A DNA stretch of 13,495 bases from JBCBKZ01 sp039026975 (GTDB lineage: Bacteria > Bacteroidota > Bacteroidia > J057), in the NCBI GenBank assembly GCA_039026975.1, contig JBCCLI010000162.1, forward strand, positions 1-13,495, given 5' to 3'. A program made the position numbers and the translations under genes. This document shows, one piece after another, positions 6,069-13,495 of the stretch (within the stretch, counting starts at the first letter, position 1; every line of letters begins with the position of its first letter). The notes beneath the pieces were generated by a model, which saw only the letters and a list, made by a program, of their open reading frames with translations, was not told where the DNA came from and did no database searches.

Positions 6069-8879
6069 CTAAAACTGTAACTGCACCCCAAAAAGTACTT
6101 GCCGTGGTGTGGTAAAACGGGCAGGATTAAAAGGAGGTATGCCATTATTAAGAGGATCAGGGAATAGAGGATCTCTAGCTTCCAGCGGTAAAGGATCTCC
6201 AAACTCATAGGCATCTCCAGTCACGCCATTCACTATGGCAGCAGATCTATAATTGGTGAGATTGGTAACCTCTACACTTAAGGAGAGGGTGGTAGGCCCA
6301 AGAGAAAAATCTCTGCTTAAGGTAGCATCCGTCCAAAACCAATAAGTCCCTACCTCATCAAAGGGCCTTTCATCTATACGCTCATACTCCGGCCTTCCTG
6401 TGAAATCATTTACCCTCACTAGCTGATAAGGGGTATACCTAAGGCCAGACTTCCAGGTAGAACTCACACTTAGGCGGAATCCTTTCAGGGGAAATCCCCC
6501 AATAAACACAGTAGAATCAGGGGTAAAGAGCGCCAACATCTTCACATCAAAGGGTCTGTCCCACGCCAAAAACTGCTCTTCTGTAGTATTCACAAACCCC
6601 TGCTGACGAATCTGTAGCTCAGATTCCCTGGCAGAATTAGACTTTCCGGTAGCTACACTGTAAGATCCTGAAATGCTTCCCATAAAGGAATTTCCAATTC
6701 TCTTAGTAAGGGCTACTTCTACTCCACGTATTCTGGCAAAGTCCTGGTTGATAGCAAAAGATTTCTCTACAAATCTCCCAGTGGGGTCTCTTACTTCTAT
6801 TCTCCTCCTCACGATGTAGTCAAACTTATCATTATAAAAGGCGACCAGGGTTAATGCCAGATCACGGGTAAGTTGAGACTTAAGCCCTATTTCATATGAG
6901 ACAGTAACTTCAGGATTGAGGTTAGGATTTCCCAGATTAGCCAGGAAGGACCTATCTTGAAAAACGGGGTCTAGTCCTGCATAGACAAAACGTGGGTGGG
7001 CTAAGCGCATAGCATGGCTGTAGTTAAAATACAGCACATTATTATCACTTACAGGAAAGGAAACATTAATTCTGGGTAACAGTCGAGCTTTCCATCTTCT
7101 GCCTAGTATGTTTACACTTTCCTCCCTATACTCATCCCTAACTACATCCAGTACTAATGCATCAGGATCTTCTACGGCATCATCTGCAAACCTCCCTGGT
7201 GCCCAATAATTAAAACGGGCCCCTAAGACTGCAATGATACCTTTATAGCGTATCTCATCCTGAAAGAAAAATCCACCTGTGGCAGGAGAAACTTTCCACA
7301 CATCACTACTTCTCCCTAAGCTAGTAGAGGGAGTAGTTATGCTATCATTTATTTGGATAGGGGCTCCCACCCATGGCCTGATAACATCTATCCACTGATA
7401 GGTCTGCTCTTTATGTTCCCACCCAAAATTCACATAGTGAACTTTATTCTGGGAGAGGAAGGTGAATTTACTTTTTAAGGTATACTCTTGTACATAGTGA
7501 TCATGCCAGAGCTGGGCAATTCCGCCATTATTTACTAAGCCTGGACCAGGAAAGACAAAGACGGTATCATCCAGGGGATTGAAGATTTCTACAGGGTCTG
7601 TTATGATAGACTGGGGATCCAGGATTCTGTCCACCGTTTCTGTACGGAAAGGCCTTGCATTTGCATCTGCACGTAAGTTTGTGAAAAGCCTGCCGCCTGA
7701 TAATTCAAAGGTCCACTGTTCACCTAATACTCCTTTCAGGGTTAAGATGGATAGGTTTGACTTATGAGTATAGGTATTAGCCTGATCCATATCCAGGCTG
7801 AAACCATATTGAAAGCCAGGTGTAACTACTGCATCATTCCCTATAATCTGTAGGCTACGGGTACTCTGATTAATGTTTAGGCTGTGCTGATTCGTGAAGG
7901 TAAGTTTCCATCCTGGCTTTAAGTTATAGGCTAGTTTTAGGGTACCTGACCATCTATTATCCTGCCTGGGTGCCCATTGGGTTTCATCTTTCAGTAGAGA
8001 ACTTCTCAACTGATCTGCTGTGAATCGGAAAAAGTTATCAGTCAGGAAGGCACTCCCGCCTACAAAAAACCTAAGCTTTTTCTTTATGATGGGTCCACTA
8101 ATAGAAGCATCCAGCTGATCTGTATTCCAGCTTGGCCCCACATTTTTATTAAATCCCAGATTATCTCGCTGGTAGTCCAGGTTAAGGGAGAATTTATCTT
8201 CCCCTTCTTTGATACGCGTAAGTACCACACCAGCAGTCCCTGACCCAAACTCTACTCCACTCCCACCGGTAATGAGTTCTACATTTTGAACGGCTAGGGC
8301 ATTTACGTCTACCCCAAAGCCTGTTCCTGCCAAGGGATCTTGTGCATTAATTCCGTCAATGAGATATTCTGTTTCATATACCCTCCCCCCTCTGATCTGA
8401 ACACCATCTGGCGTTTCATTTACCCCTACCTGCATAGCTACGATTTCTTGCACATTCTTAACACCCATCTGGCTGATCTCTTCATCTGTGATCAATACCT
8501 GAGACTGGCCAGATTCCAGGTCTATGAGGGTGCGTTGTCCTACTATTTCCACTTCTCCCAAAGTCTGGACGCTGGAGTTCATATTAGCATTTAGCCTATT
8601 ACTTCCAGCAGTGAGCCGGATCCCATTAAATACTTTTTCTGCATAGCCCACATAGGTAAACCTGATGGAATAATCTCCAGGCTTTATGCCTTCTATGGAG
8701 AAAGATCCATCTTCCCGGCTAAAAGCGCCTTTATACGTTCCGATAATAAATACGGTAGCTCCTGCCAGTGGTGCTCCTGTCTCAGCATCTGAAACAGTAC
8801 CGGTTAAGGTAGAAGTTTGAGAAAGACTCCTAAAGGGAAGGAGTAGCACAACTAGGATTAGCCAAAGGGTACGAATCAT
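6069..8879 (-). CDS. TonB-dependent outer-membrane receptor with carboxypeptidase-regulatory-like domain
   Basis: The protein has 936 residues. A signal peptide covers about 1-20. Residues ~23-105 are a CarboxypepD_reg-like beta-sandwich (TLTGTVSDAETGAPLAGATVF, then GSFSIEGIKPGDYSIRFTYVGY). The plug follows at ~110-225 (NVQEIVAMQVGV, GVQIRGGRVYETEYLIDGI, VELITGGSGVEFGSGTAGVV), then a beta-barrel of about 700 residues ending in FGVQLQF with the terminal Phe typical of outer-membrane barrels. It mediates TonB/ExbBD-driven import across the outer membrane. It is not a typical SusC: no SusD-like lipoprotein gene is adjacent and the plug is of the generic Bacteroidota type. The ligand cannot be inferred. 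The start is an ATG with a good signal peptide. The upstream 339 nt contain an extensive fold-back structure beginning 26 nt before the ATG, which may influence expression. Confidence 0.93.
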   Translation of the reverse strand: MIRTLWLILVVLLLPFRSLSQTSTLTGTVSDAETGAPLAGATVFIIGTYKGAFSREDGSFSIEGIKPGDYSIRFTYVGYAEKVFNGIRLTAGSNRLNANMNSSVQTLGEVEIVGQRTLIDLESGQSQVLITDEEISQMGVKNVQEIVAMQVGVNETPDGVQIRGGRVYETEYLIDGINAQDPLAGTGFGVDVNALAVQNVELITGGSGVEFGSGTAGVVLTRIKEGEDKFSLNLDYQRDNLGFNKNVGPSWNTDQLDASISGPIIKKKLRFFVGGSAFLTDNFFRFTADQLRSSLLKDETQWAPRQDNRWSGTLKLAYNLKPGWKLTFTNQHSLNINQSTRSLQIIGNDAVVTPGFQYGFSLDMDQANTYTHKSNLSILTLKGVLGEQWTFELSGGRLFTNLRADANARPFRTETVDRILDPQSIITDPVEIFNPLDDTVFVFPGPGLVNNGGIAQLWHDHYVQEYTLKSKFTFLSQNKVHYVNFGWEHKEQTYQWIDVIRPWVGAPIQINDSITTPSTSLGRSSDVWKVSPATGGFFFQDEIRYKGIIAVLGARFNYWAPGRFADDAVEDPDALVLDVVRDEYREESVNILGRRWKARLLPRINVSFPVSDNNVLYFNYSHAMRLAHPRFVYAGLDPVFQDRSFLANLGNPNLNPEVTVSYEIGLKSQLTRDLALTLVAFYNDKFDYIVRRRIEVRDPTGRFVEKSFAINQDFARIRGVEVALTKRIGNSFMGSISGSYSVATGKSNSARESELQIRQQGFVNTTEEQFLAWDRPFDVKMLALFTPDSTVFIGGFPLKGFRLSVSSTWKSGLRYTPYQLVRVNDFTGRPEYERIDERPFDEVGTYWFWTDATLSRDFSLGPTTLSLSVEVTNLTNYRSAAIVNGVTGDAYEFGDPLPLEARDPLFPDPLNNGIPPFNPARFTTPRQVLFGVQLQF

Positions 8880-8904
8880 GTGTGGAGATATACAGTTGAG
8901 GGTA

Positions 8905-9066
8905 AGACCATGTTTGAAATAAATAATTGTTAGATGATCATTTTAGATTAAGGGTTTTGACCAGCTGGTTTTATGAAGAATAGCGAGCTATTGTGAATAA
9001 AACCAGCGAAGTTCAGGTTCCTCAAGCCTAAATGATCAGCATAAATTAGCGTTTCAAACATGGTCT
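8905..9066. repeat. 162-nt imperfect inverted repeat (fold-back structure)
   Basis: The segment folds on itself around a centre near 8985/8986. Outer arms of 15 bp are exact (8905-8919 with 9052-9066, AGACCATGTTTGAAA and its complement). Inner exact arms are GCTGGTTTTAT at 8964-8974 with 8997-9007 (11 bp) and AATAGC at 8979-8984 with 8987-8992. All three share the same centre of symmetry. Between them TGATCATTT(T)AG at 8935-8946 pairs with CTAAATGATCA at 9028-9038 with one bulge, and the rest pairs partly, with several G-T wobbles. It lies in the leader/promoter region of the TonB receptor. It may be a miniature fold-back element or a structured RNA; no protein is encoded. Confidence 0.85.
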
Positions 9067-9071
9067 AAATA

Positions 9072-9087
9072 TCGGGATGCTTCCCGA
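9072..9087. other. GC-rich 6-bp hairpin
   Basis: TCGGGA and TCCCGA pair around a 4-nt loop, 5 bp beyond the outer arm of the 162-nt fold-back. It is not followed by a T tract on either strand. It may be part of the same structured region. Confidence 0.5.
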
Positions 9088-9122
9088 AGGTGCCAAAAGC
9101 TGTGTATCCCTAAATGGAATAT

Positions 9123-9151
9123 TCTTAAGAAAACATGGACTTTTCTTAAGA
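9123..9151. terminator. 11-bp perfect inverted repeat, possible 3' end of the minus-strand operon
   Basis: TCTTAAGAAAA at 9123-9133 and its exact complement at 9141-9151 flank a 7-nt loop. It lies 67 nt after the stop of the ADP-ribosylglycohydrolase gene on the minus strand. Its AAAA...TTTT inner stem is compatible with a bidirectional, weak terminator, but there is no run of T after the stem. A further CCTTAT/ATAAGG hairpin lies at 9161-9181. The terminator role is inference. Confidence 0.45.
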
Positions 9152-9218
9152 TAATACTACCCTTATGGGAGAATAATAAGGAAAATCCCACCTACAAAGG
9201 AAGGAAATTAACGTCGGG

Positions 9219-10535
9219 CTACTGATTAGTAGTTGAAATAGCCCCTGCCTCCATCATACCCTTGGTAAGATCAGTAGCCAGTTTTTCCAGATCTATCCCT
9301 AGCTTTTGTTTATTGATAGTCAGCACTTGCGTTTTCATATCTTCAGGTAGGTTCTCATATCCATGAAATGCACCCAGAATAGCACCTGTTACCGCCCCTA
9401 CTGTATCATTATCTCTTCCGTAATTAGTTACAAAAGCCAGTGCTGTCTGAAAATCAAAGTTGGAGAATAAGAGAGCAGCCAGATTAATCATGTGGATTTC
9501 CCCTGCATGGAAGGGGTAGTCCTGGTTTCTTTGATCCAGTAACTCAAAGGCTTTCTGCATAGCGTCTCTCTCTCCTGGTGCAGCTCCTCTAGTCACCCCC
9601 TCTGAGCTATCTACTTTGGCTTGGCTGACCAAATATCGTACGTCTCGCCAAATTTTATAGCTGCTTCTCCCTACCAATCTACTTTCAAAGTATCCCTGCG
9701 GATCTACTTCTGATAAAACAGCCAATACAGATTGCTGCGTAGCATCCGGCATCATGGCCTCTGCCATCATAGCTGATGTGAGGGCCGTAATATCTCGTGC
9801 ATATCCAAGGTCAAAAATGGATAGCTGATAGGCAGTCTCATATGCCTTTTCAGGCTGTCCGGGATAAGGAATTCCGAACATAGGAGAATATAATAGCCCT
9901 GCACATACCATTTCTCCACCGTAAAATCTGTGGAGGGCATTCATGTAGCTATCCATATCTTTATCTACATAGGGCTTAGCTACTACAGCCCATTCTTGTA
10001 ACCATGCCATTCTTCTGACGCGTTCTTCTATAGGCTTCGGATCAAATGTATTTGTCCCCAATAGGTCATTCACTTCTTTTTCATACTGATCCGTAATATG
10101 CTTTGCAAAATGTCTTGGATTAGGACCTTTTTCTCTGTAAAGACTGGAAAACTCTTCTAACATGTACAGGCCCGTCAAATATTTCCAACGGGTATCATCT
10201 GTAGTGCCTCCTGCCTGTAGGTTCATCTCCCAGGTACCCTCAGGGGAAGCTTCTCTTACCATATCATCAAGATTTTGGACAAATCCATATTCTATCTGAA
10301 TGCTGTTACGGGACCACATCTCAGTGGGTGCACCCATAGCATCCCCTATAGCAGAACCCACCAGGGCTCCCAACACTTTATCATATAAAGCATCTCTAGA
10401 CATTTGTACATACGGTAAGGTAGCTAAGGTCAGGGAGTCAGGCTTCACAGCCATAATGGAAGGCTGATCATCTGGGAATCTACAAGAAGATAGGAGACCG
10501 AAAAGAATACAAATAGAAAAAATAAATCGCTTCAT
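9219..10535 (-). CDS. ADP-ribosylglycohydrolase family lipoprotein
   Basis: The 438-residue protein begins with a lipoprotein signal (FGLLSSC, lipidated Cys at 18), so it should sit in the periplasm or at the outer membrane. The ADP-ribosylglycohydrolase fold (DraG/ARH family) follows: GALVGSAIGDAMGAPTE (56-72), GGTTDDTRW with the metal-binding TDD (112-114), and GRDNDTVGAVTGAILGAF with D375, D377 and T378 near the C-terminus. All metal ligands expected of the family are present, so hydrolysis of an ADP-ribosyl or other N-/O-ribosyl linkage is likely. Most characterised members (DraG, ARH1, ARH3) are intracellular, so export is notable; NAD-independent ribosyl compounds may be the target. It starts 3 nt after the kinase stop (TAA CAG ATG), so the two are in one operon. 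Confidence 0.9.
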   Translation of the reverse strand: MKRFIFSICILFGLLSSCRFPDDQPSIMAVKPDSLTLATLPYVQMSRDALYDKVLGALVGSAIGDAMGAPTEMWSRNSIQIEYGFVQNLDDMVREASPEGTWEMNLQAGGTTDDTRWKYLTGLYMLEEFSSLYREKGPNPRHFAKHITDQYEKEVNDLLGTNTFDPKPIEERVRRMAWLQEWAVVAKPYVDKDMDSYMNALHRFYGGEMVCAGLLYSPMFGIPYPGQPEKAYETAYQLSIFDLGYARDITALTSAMMAEAMMPDATQQSVLAVLSEVDPQGYFESRLVGRSSYKIWRDVRYLVSQAKVDSSEGVTRGAAPGERDAMQKAFELLDQRNQDYPFHAGEIHMINLAALLFSNFDFQTALAFVTNYGRDNDTVGAVTGAILGAFHGYENLPEDMKTQVLTINKQKLGIDLEKLATDLTKGMMEAGAISTTNQ

Positions 10536-10538
10536 CTG

Positions 10539-11567
10539 TTATGTTAATTGGCCGGTCATCACCCATTTTTCTGCAAGTCTCATCATGGCTATTCTTTCTG
10601 ACAAATCAGCCGCTAAGGGTAACTGGGCTACCCCTAATACTCTCCTTAAAATCTCCGTACCGGCAAATCCACTCAAAAGTTCTTCATCCACCTGCACAGA
10701 AGAAACGTAATAGCCAAGAATCCTGCTGATAGTTGACCGGTCCTGTTGGGATAAGATCATATGAGCAACTAACACGCCAAGATCAAATTCTGGTATTCCG
10801 GGGAAGCTAAATTCCGGATCTATGACCTTAAGGCCTGTAGAAGTCTTTAACCAACTCCCCGGATAAAAGTCTCCATGTACTAAAATAGGCCCATTAGAAA
10901 GGTAAATCTTGCCCAAACGGCTTATTTTTTCTTTAAGTACCTCATTTTGGCGGTAACCCCAGGACTCTTTCCCCAAACCTACAAGGATAGCATCAAGATC
11001 GAGTCCATTATCTTCCAAAAAGGGGAAATGGAAAATATGTTCATGATTCAGGACACGCATAGCCTGATTTTCTGGATACCCTTTCCCACTTACTTGATGA
11101 AGAGCAGCCAAGTAGGCAACCGTTTCCTTCAGGTCTATATCTGCTATTTCCGGTCCTGCCTGATACAATGGTAGGTAGTCTACCCCTTCTCCCAGATCTC
11201 CTAACATCATTAAAAAGTGTAGTGGAGAAGAGGCCAGAAGCTTAGGCGAATATGCACTTAAAGCTGGAATCTCGGAGATCTTATTAAAGTAAGTAGCTTC
11301 TACCTGATTTCGTTCAATGGGGGCTGCTATTTGGGGATACTTTTCTACCCAAGGCCTAGCCTGTTTCAGAATAAAACTCCTCTCCGTAGTCTTAATTCTC
11401 AGTACGAAATTCATATTGCCTTCACCGGGCTTTTCCACCCCCAGCAATTTTTCTCCGGGTAGTATCCACTCTCTTGCCATTAGGAAAGAGGTCAGTTCAG
11501 GCAGGTCTGTATCTAGAAAATATGATGTTGGATATTGTTGATGAAAAGCAGTTTTGAGTTGATTCAT
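10539..11567 (-). CDS. Phosphotransferase of the APH / methylthioribose-kinase-like family
   Basis: From the ATG at 11567 the protein has 342 residues; an upstream in-frame TTG (11591) would add 8 residues but sits inside a likely promoter element, so ATG is preferred. Residues ~42-70 resemble the nucleotide-binding start of 5-methylthioribose kinase (GEGNMNFVLRI, then FILKQARPWV with Lys68). The catalytic loop is LVHGDFYPGSW (H231, D233) and the metal-binding motif is VIDPEFSFPG (D250, E252), the DPEF form seen in MtnK rather than the DxD of aminoglycoside kinases. It is therefore probably a small-molecule kinase for a (thio)ribose-like sugar, but MTR itself is not proven: no other methionine salvage gene is in view. 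No signal peptide, so cytoplasmic. It is the first gene of the operon with the ADP-ribosylglycohydrolase, 3 nt apart. Confidence 0.85.
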   Translation of the reverse strand: MNQLKTAFHQQYPTSYFLDTDLPELTSFLMAREWILPGEKLLGVEKPGEGNMNFVLRIKTTERSFILKQARPWVEKYPQIAAPIERNQVEATYFNKISEIPALSAYSPKLLASSPLHFLMMLGDLGEGVDYLPLYQAGPEIADIDLKETVAYLAALHQVSGKGYPENQAMRVLNHEHIFHFPFLEDNGLDLDAILVGLGKESWGYRQNEVLKEKISRLGKIYLSNGPILVHGDFYPGSWLKTSTGLKVIDPEFSFPGIPEFDLGVLVAHMILSQQDRSTISRILGYYVSSVQVDEELLSGFAGTEILRRVLGVAQLPLAADLSERIAMMRLAEKWVMTGQLT

Positions 11568-11612
11568 TCGTTTTGGCTTTACCGTTAGCAAAATACAAGC
11601 TTATTTATCAGG

Positions 11613-11646
11613 ATTCTTGCTCTTTCTCATGAGAATCAGTAAGAAT
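11613..11646. promoter_or_regulatory. 34-bp near-palindrome upstream of the kinase operon, candidate operator
   Basis: The core TTCTCATGAGAA (11624-11635) is a perfect 12-bp palindrome. The outer arms ATTCTT (11613-11618) and AAGAAT (11641-11646) are exact and share its centre, with two further pairs between. It ends 18 nt upstream of the TATTTTG element, so it would overlap the -33 region of that candidate promoter. An operator for a dimeric regulator, or a hairpin, are both possible. Confidence 0.5.
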
Positions 11647-11679
11647 TTAGCTTACCTATCATAATCTAGAAGGTTTTCT

Positions 11680-11691
11680 ACATACGTATGT
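11680..11691. promoter_or_regulatory. 12-bp perfect palindrome
   Basis: ACATACGTATGT is its own reverse complement. It lies 34 bp further from the kinase gene than the 34-bp near-palindrome. It could be a second binding site, though its sequence differs from the first. A chance occurrence is possible. Confidence 0.35.
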
Positions 11692-11811
11692 CATGCAAAA
11701 GTCATATTGACAGGCCTTTACCTGCCCCCCCCTTAGCCCCTAGGGAGTCTAAGCAGTAACTTCTTCCACCCTTATTTTCCAATTCAATGGAGAAGAAATA
11801 GATAGAGAGGA

Positions 11812-11922
11812 ATACCTATCTCCAGATAACCCACTCTTCCACAGGCATATTATTTGTGAGAATAGAGGAAGTAAATAGGCTGATGAAAAGAGAATGGGTT
11901 ACATTTCTAGGAGAAGTGGTAT
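11812..11922. repeat. Degenerate large inverted repeat (about 110 nt)
   Basis: Successive blocks pair around a centre near 11865: ATACC (11812-11816) with GGTAT (11918-11922), TCTCC with GGAGA, and TAACCCA (11827-11833) with TGGGTTA (11895-11901), then CTCTT (11834-11838) with AAGAG (11888-11892). Unequal gaps separate the blocks, and pairing towards the apex is weak. It resembles a decayed fold-back like the one at 8905-9066, but the sequences differ. It lies about 60 nt before the DUF1800 start. Confidence 0.45.
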
Positions 11923-11980
11923 ACATACAAGCTAAAAATATCATATATTATCTTCTACATATTTTTAAGTCCCTTTCAAC

Positions 11981-13495
11981 ATGAGGCATTCTCACACTCA
12001 ACAAAAGAAAGGATCTTTTAGCGTACTTGCGGGACTTACTCCCTATACAGGCCCATGGGGGAAAAGTGAGGTTCTTCATCTTCTTAGGAGAACCACCTTT
12101 GGAACCAGGAGAGCTGATGTAAATACGCTGTTGAGCCTAGACCTAGACGCTTCTTTAGATCTGCTGTTCACCCCTGAGCCTACGCCCGCTCCTCCTGTGA
12201 ATGAATATCAGGAAGAGAGGGCTGACCCTGAAGTACCTTTAGGTCAGACATGGGTTAATGCTGCTTGGGTTGGGGATGATGGTGCTGTAGACTGGCTAAG
12301 AATGCGAACGCTCAAGAACTGGTGGAGCCAACAGATTTATGACCAGTCTTTAAGTATTCATCAAAAGCTTATCTTCTTCCTCCAGTCTTATGTCACTAAT
12401 AATTACGGAGACAGTGGGAACCCACAGCTCTGTTATGGGCATTGGACCCTTTTCTTTAGCTCAGCCTTTGGGAGTTATAAAGAATTTATCAAGCAATACA
12501 CCGTACTTCCGCTCACTTTACAGTACCTAAATGGAAATGTGAATAGGGTGGGCTCTCCAGATGAAAATTACGCACGGGAGTTACAGGAGCTGTTTACCAT
12601 AGGAAAAGGACCCAACTCCAACTATACGGAACAAGACGTTAGGGAAGCAGCCAGGGTATTGACAGGTTGGACATATCCATGGCCACTAAACCAGACTCAG
12701 TTCCTGGCCTTCAATCATGATACGGGTGATAAACAATTTTCCTCCTTTTACGGGAATAGACTGATCTCAGGAAAATCTGGACAAGCAGGTAGAGATGAAC
12801 TGGATGACCTGCTAGATATGATTTTTACTAATGAGGAATGCGCGCTATACCTAGCCAGGAGAATTTACACCTTCTTTGTGTTTCCAGAAATTTCAGAGGC
12901 CATTGAGCAGGATATCATTACGCCACTAGCAGACCTGATTAGAACCAATGACTATCAACTCGCTGTAGCAATTAGAACGCTACTGGGAAGTGAGCACTTC
13001 TTTGAACAAAGAAACAGAGGGGTCATCATTAAATCTCCTGTGGACTTTATACTGGGAACTTTCAGAACCTGTGAGGTAAAATATCCCAATAATTACCAGT
13101 CTCTTTATGAGAAATTTCAGACAGAGACAGGTCCTATCTGGTTAATGAGTGAGATGGGGATAAACCTGGGAGATGCTCCCTCTGTGGCGGGATGGCCCGC
13201 TTACTATCAGGTGCCTACATTTGACAGAAACTGGGCTACTGCGAATACTATAGCCGTGAGAGCCCTGCGAACAGACTCCCTTGTCTACTGGGGATTTTGG
13301 ACACCAGGGAAGTTATTAAACGTAAATGTACTTGAGTTTGCAGCTACCTTTGAACATACTGCTTACCCCAATCTATTTGTGGAAGAGGTACTGGAATTTT
13401 TGCTAGGCTATTATGATCCTTCTCCAGTCCTGTTAGAAGATCTCAAAAATATTCTCCTATCAGGACAGGCTAATGACGCTTACTGGACTAATGCA
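11981..13495 (+). CDS. DUF1800 domain-containing protein, open at the right edge
   Basis: The frame is open for 505 codons from ATG 11981 to the window end; an in-frame TAA at 11966 fixes the start upstream. Family motifs appear in order: HLLRRTTFG (33-41), DENYARELQELFTIGKG (194-210), AARVLTGW (223-230), HDTGDK (246-251), ARRIYTFFV (292-300), KSPVDFILGTFR (351-362) and VAGWPAYYQ (402-410). These identify the DUF1800 family (PF08811). Its function is unknown; in many bacteria it is followed by a DUF1501 gene, which would lie beyond this window. No signal peptide is seen: the N-terminus is short and polar, as in several Bacteroidota members. Length so far is near the family's usual size, so only a small C-terminal part is probably missing. 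Confidence 0.92.
   Translation, partial: MRHSHTQQKKGSFSVLAGLTPYTGPWGKSEVLHLLRRTTFGTRRADVNTLLSLDLDASLDLLFTPEPTPAPPVNEYQEERADPEVPLGQTWVNAAWVGDDGAVDWLRMRTLKNWWSQQIYDQSLSIHQKLIFFLQSYVTNNYGDSGNPQLCYGHWTLFFSSAFGSYKEFIKQYTVLPLTLQYLNGNVNRVGSPDENYARELQELFTIGKGPNSNYTEQDVREAARVLTGWTYPWPLNQTQFLAFNHDTGDKQFSSFYGNRLISGKSGQAGRDELDDLLDMIFTNEECALYLARRIYTFFVFPEISEAIEQDIITPLADLIRTNDYQLAVAIRTLLGSEHFFEQRNRGVIIKSPVDFILGTFRTCEVKYPNNYQSLYEKFQTETGPIWLMSEMGINLGDAPSVAGWPAYYQVPTFDRNWATANTIAVRALRTDSLVYWGFWTPGKLLNVNVLEFAATFEHTAYPNLFVEEVLEFLLGYYDPSPVLLEDLKNILLSGQANDAYWTNA

Larger units (their letters stand above)
11568..11980. other. Divergent intergenic region between the kinase operon and the DUF1800 gene
   Basis: These 413 bp hold no convincing coding sequence. 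They must contain two divergent promoters. On the minus strand TATTTTG (11589-11595) is about 22 nt before the kinase ATG and is a possible -7 element. An inverted repeat lies at 11613-11646, a 12-bp palindrome at 11680-11691, a run of eight C at 11725-11732 and a degenerate large inverted repeat at 11812-11922. No promoter for the DUF1800 gene could be picked with confidence. Confidence 0.6.

Noticed and set aside
6008..6214. Minus-strand frame of 68 codons with hydrophobic stretches
   Set aside because: It overlaps the C-terminus of the TonB receptor in another frame; the hydrophobicity comes from the frame-shifted barrel sequence.
6069..8879. SusC/SusD glycan uptake locus
   Set aside because: No SusD-like gene or glycoside hydrolase is adjacent, and the length and plug motifs fit a generic TonB receptor better.
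11725..11732. Run of eight C as a possible phase-variable tract
   Set aside because: It is in an intergenic region far from both start codons, and a single short read of it gives no evidence of length variation.
1..13495. CRISPR arrays, tRNA or rRNA genes, complete insertion sequences
   Set aside because: No regularly spaced repeats, no tRNA-like cloverleaf or rRNA sequence, and no transposase gene were seen on either strand.

Overview
The window looks like chromosomal DNA from a member of the Bacteroidota, most likely of the Cytophagales type. The evidence is protein content: a TonB-dependent receptor with a carboxypeptidase-regulatory-like N-terminal domain, a DUF2797 protein, a DUF1800 protein of the short N-terminus type, Bacteroidota-style lipoprotein signals and a PVC-type/sorbosone-dehydrogenase-like lipoprotein. 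Most genes also lack an obvious Shine-Dalgarno sequence, and base composition is moderately AT-rich. I cannot name a genus.

Layout, left to right. At 1-359 (minus) is the N-terminus of a lipoprotein of the PVC-type haem-binding / membrane-bound dehydrogenase family, running off the left edge. Divergent from it, 557-2155 (plus) encodes a secreted two-domain protein: an endonuclease/exonuclease/phosphatase (EEP) domain fused to an AIM6-like GDPD/PI-PLC-fold domain. A closely spaced plus-strand run follows: a small acidic protein with an ExoX-C-like motif (2270-2602), DUF2797 (2644-3444) and a class I/IV-type histone deacetylase family enzyme (3463-4365). After hairpins at 4450-4521 comes a pair of small membrane/coiled-coil proteins of unknown function (4539-4916, 4926-5495). 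The convergent stretch 5496-5778 has no gene but holds a perfect 22-bp palindrome and a 13-bp direct repeat. It is bordered by a truncated AAA_14-type ATPase remnant (5779-6033, minus).

The right half is mostly minus strand. An MTR-kinase-like sugar kinase (10539-11567) and a lipoprotein ADP-ribosylglycohydrolase (9219-10535) lie 3 nt apart and form an evident operon. Next is a 339-nt gap dense in hairpins, then a 936-residue TonB-dependent receptor (6069-8879). Divergent from the kinase, 11981-13495 (plus) is a DUF1800 protein open at the right edge.

Functional links are limited. The kinase plus ADP-ribosylglycohydrolase pair suggests handling of a ribosylated compound. The receptor could serve uptake, but a link to that pair is inference. 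The most unusual non-coding structure is the 162-nt, nearly symmetric fold-back at 8905-9066, followed by three further hairpins, all just upstream of the TonB receptor start. The kinase/DUF1800 intergenic region also holds three inverted-repeat structures.
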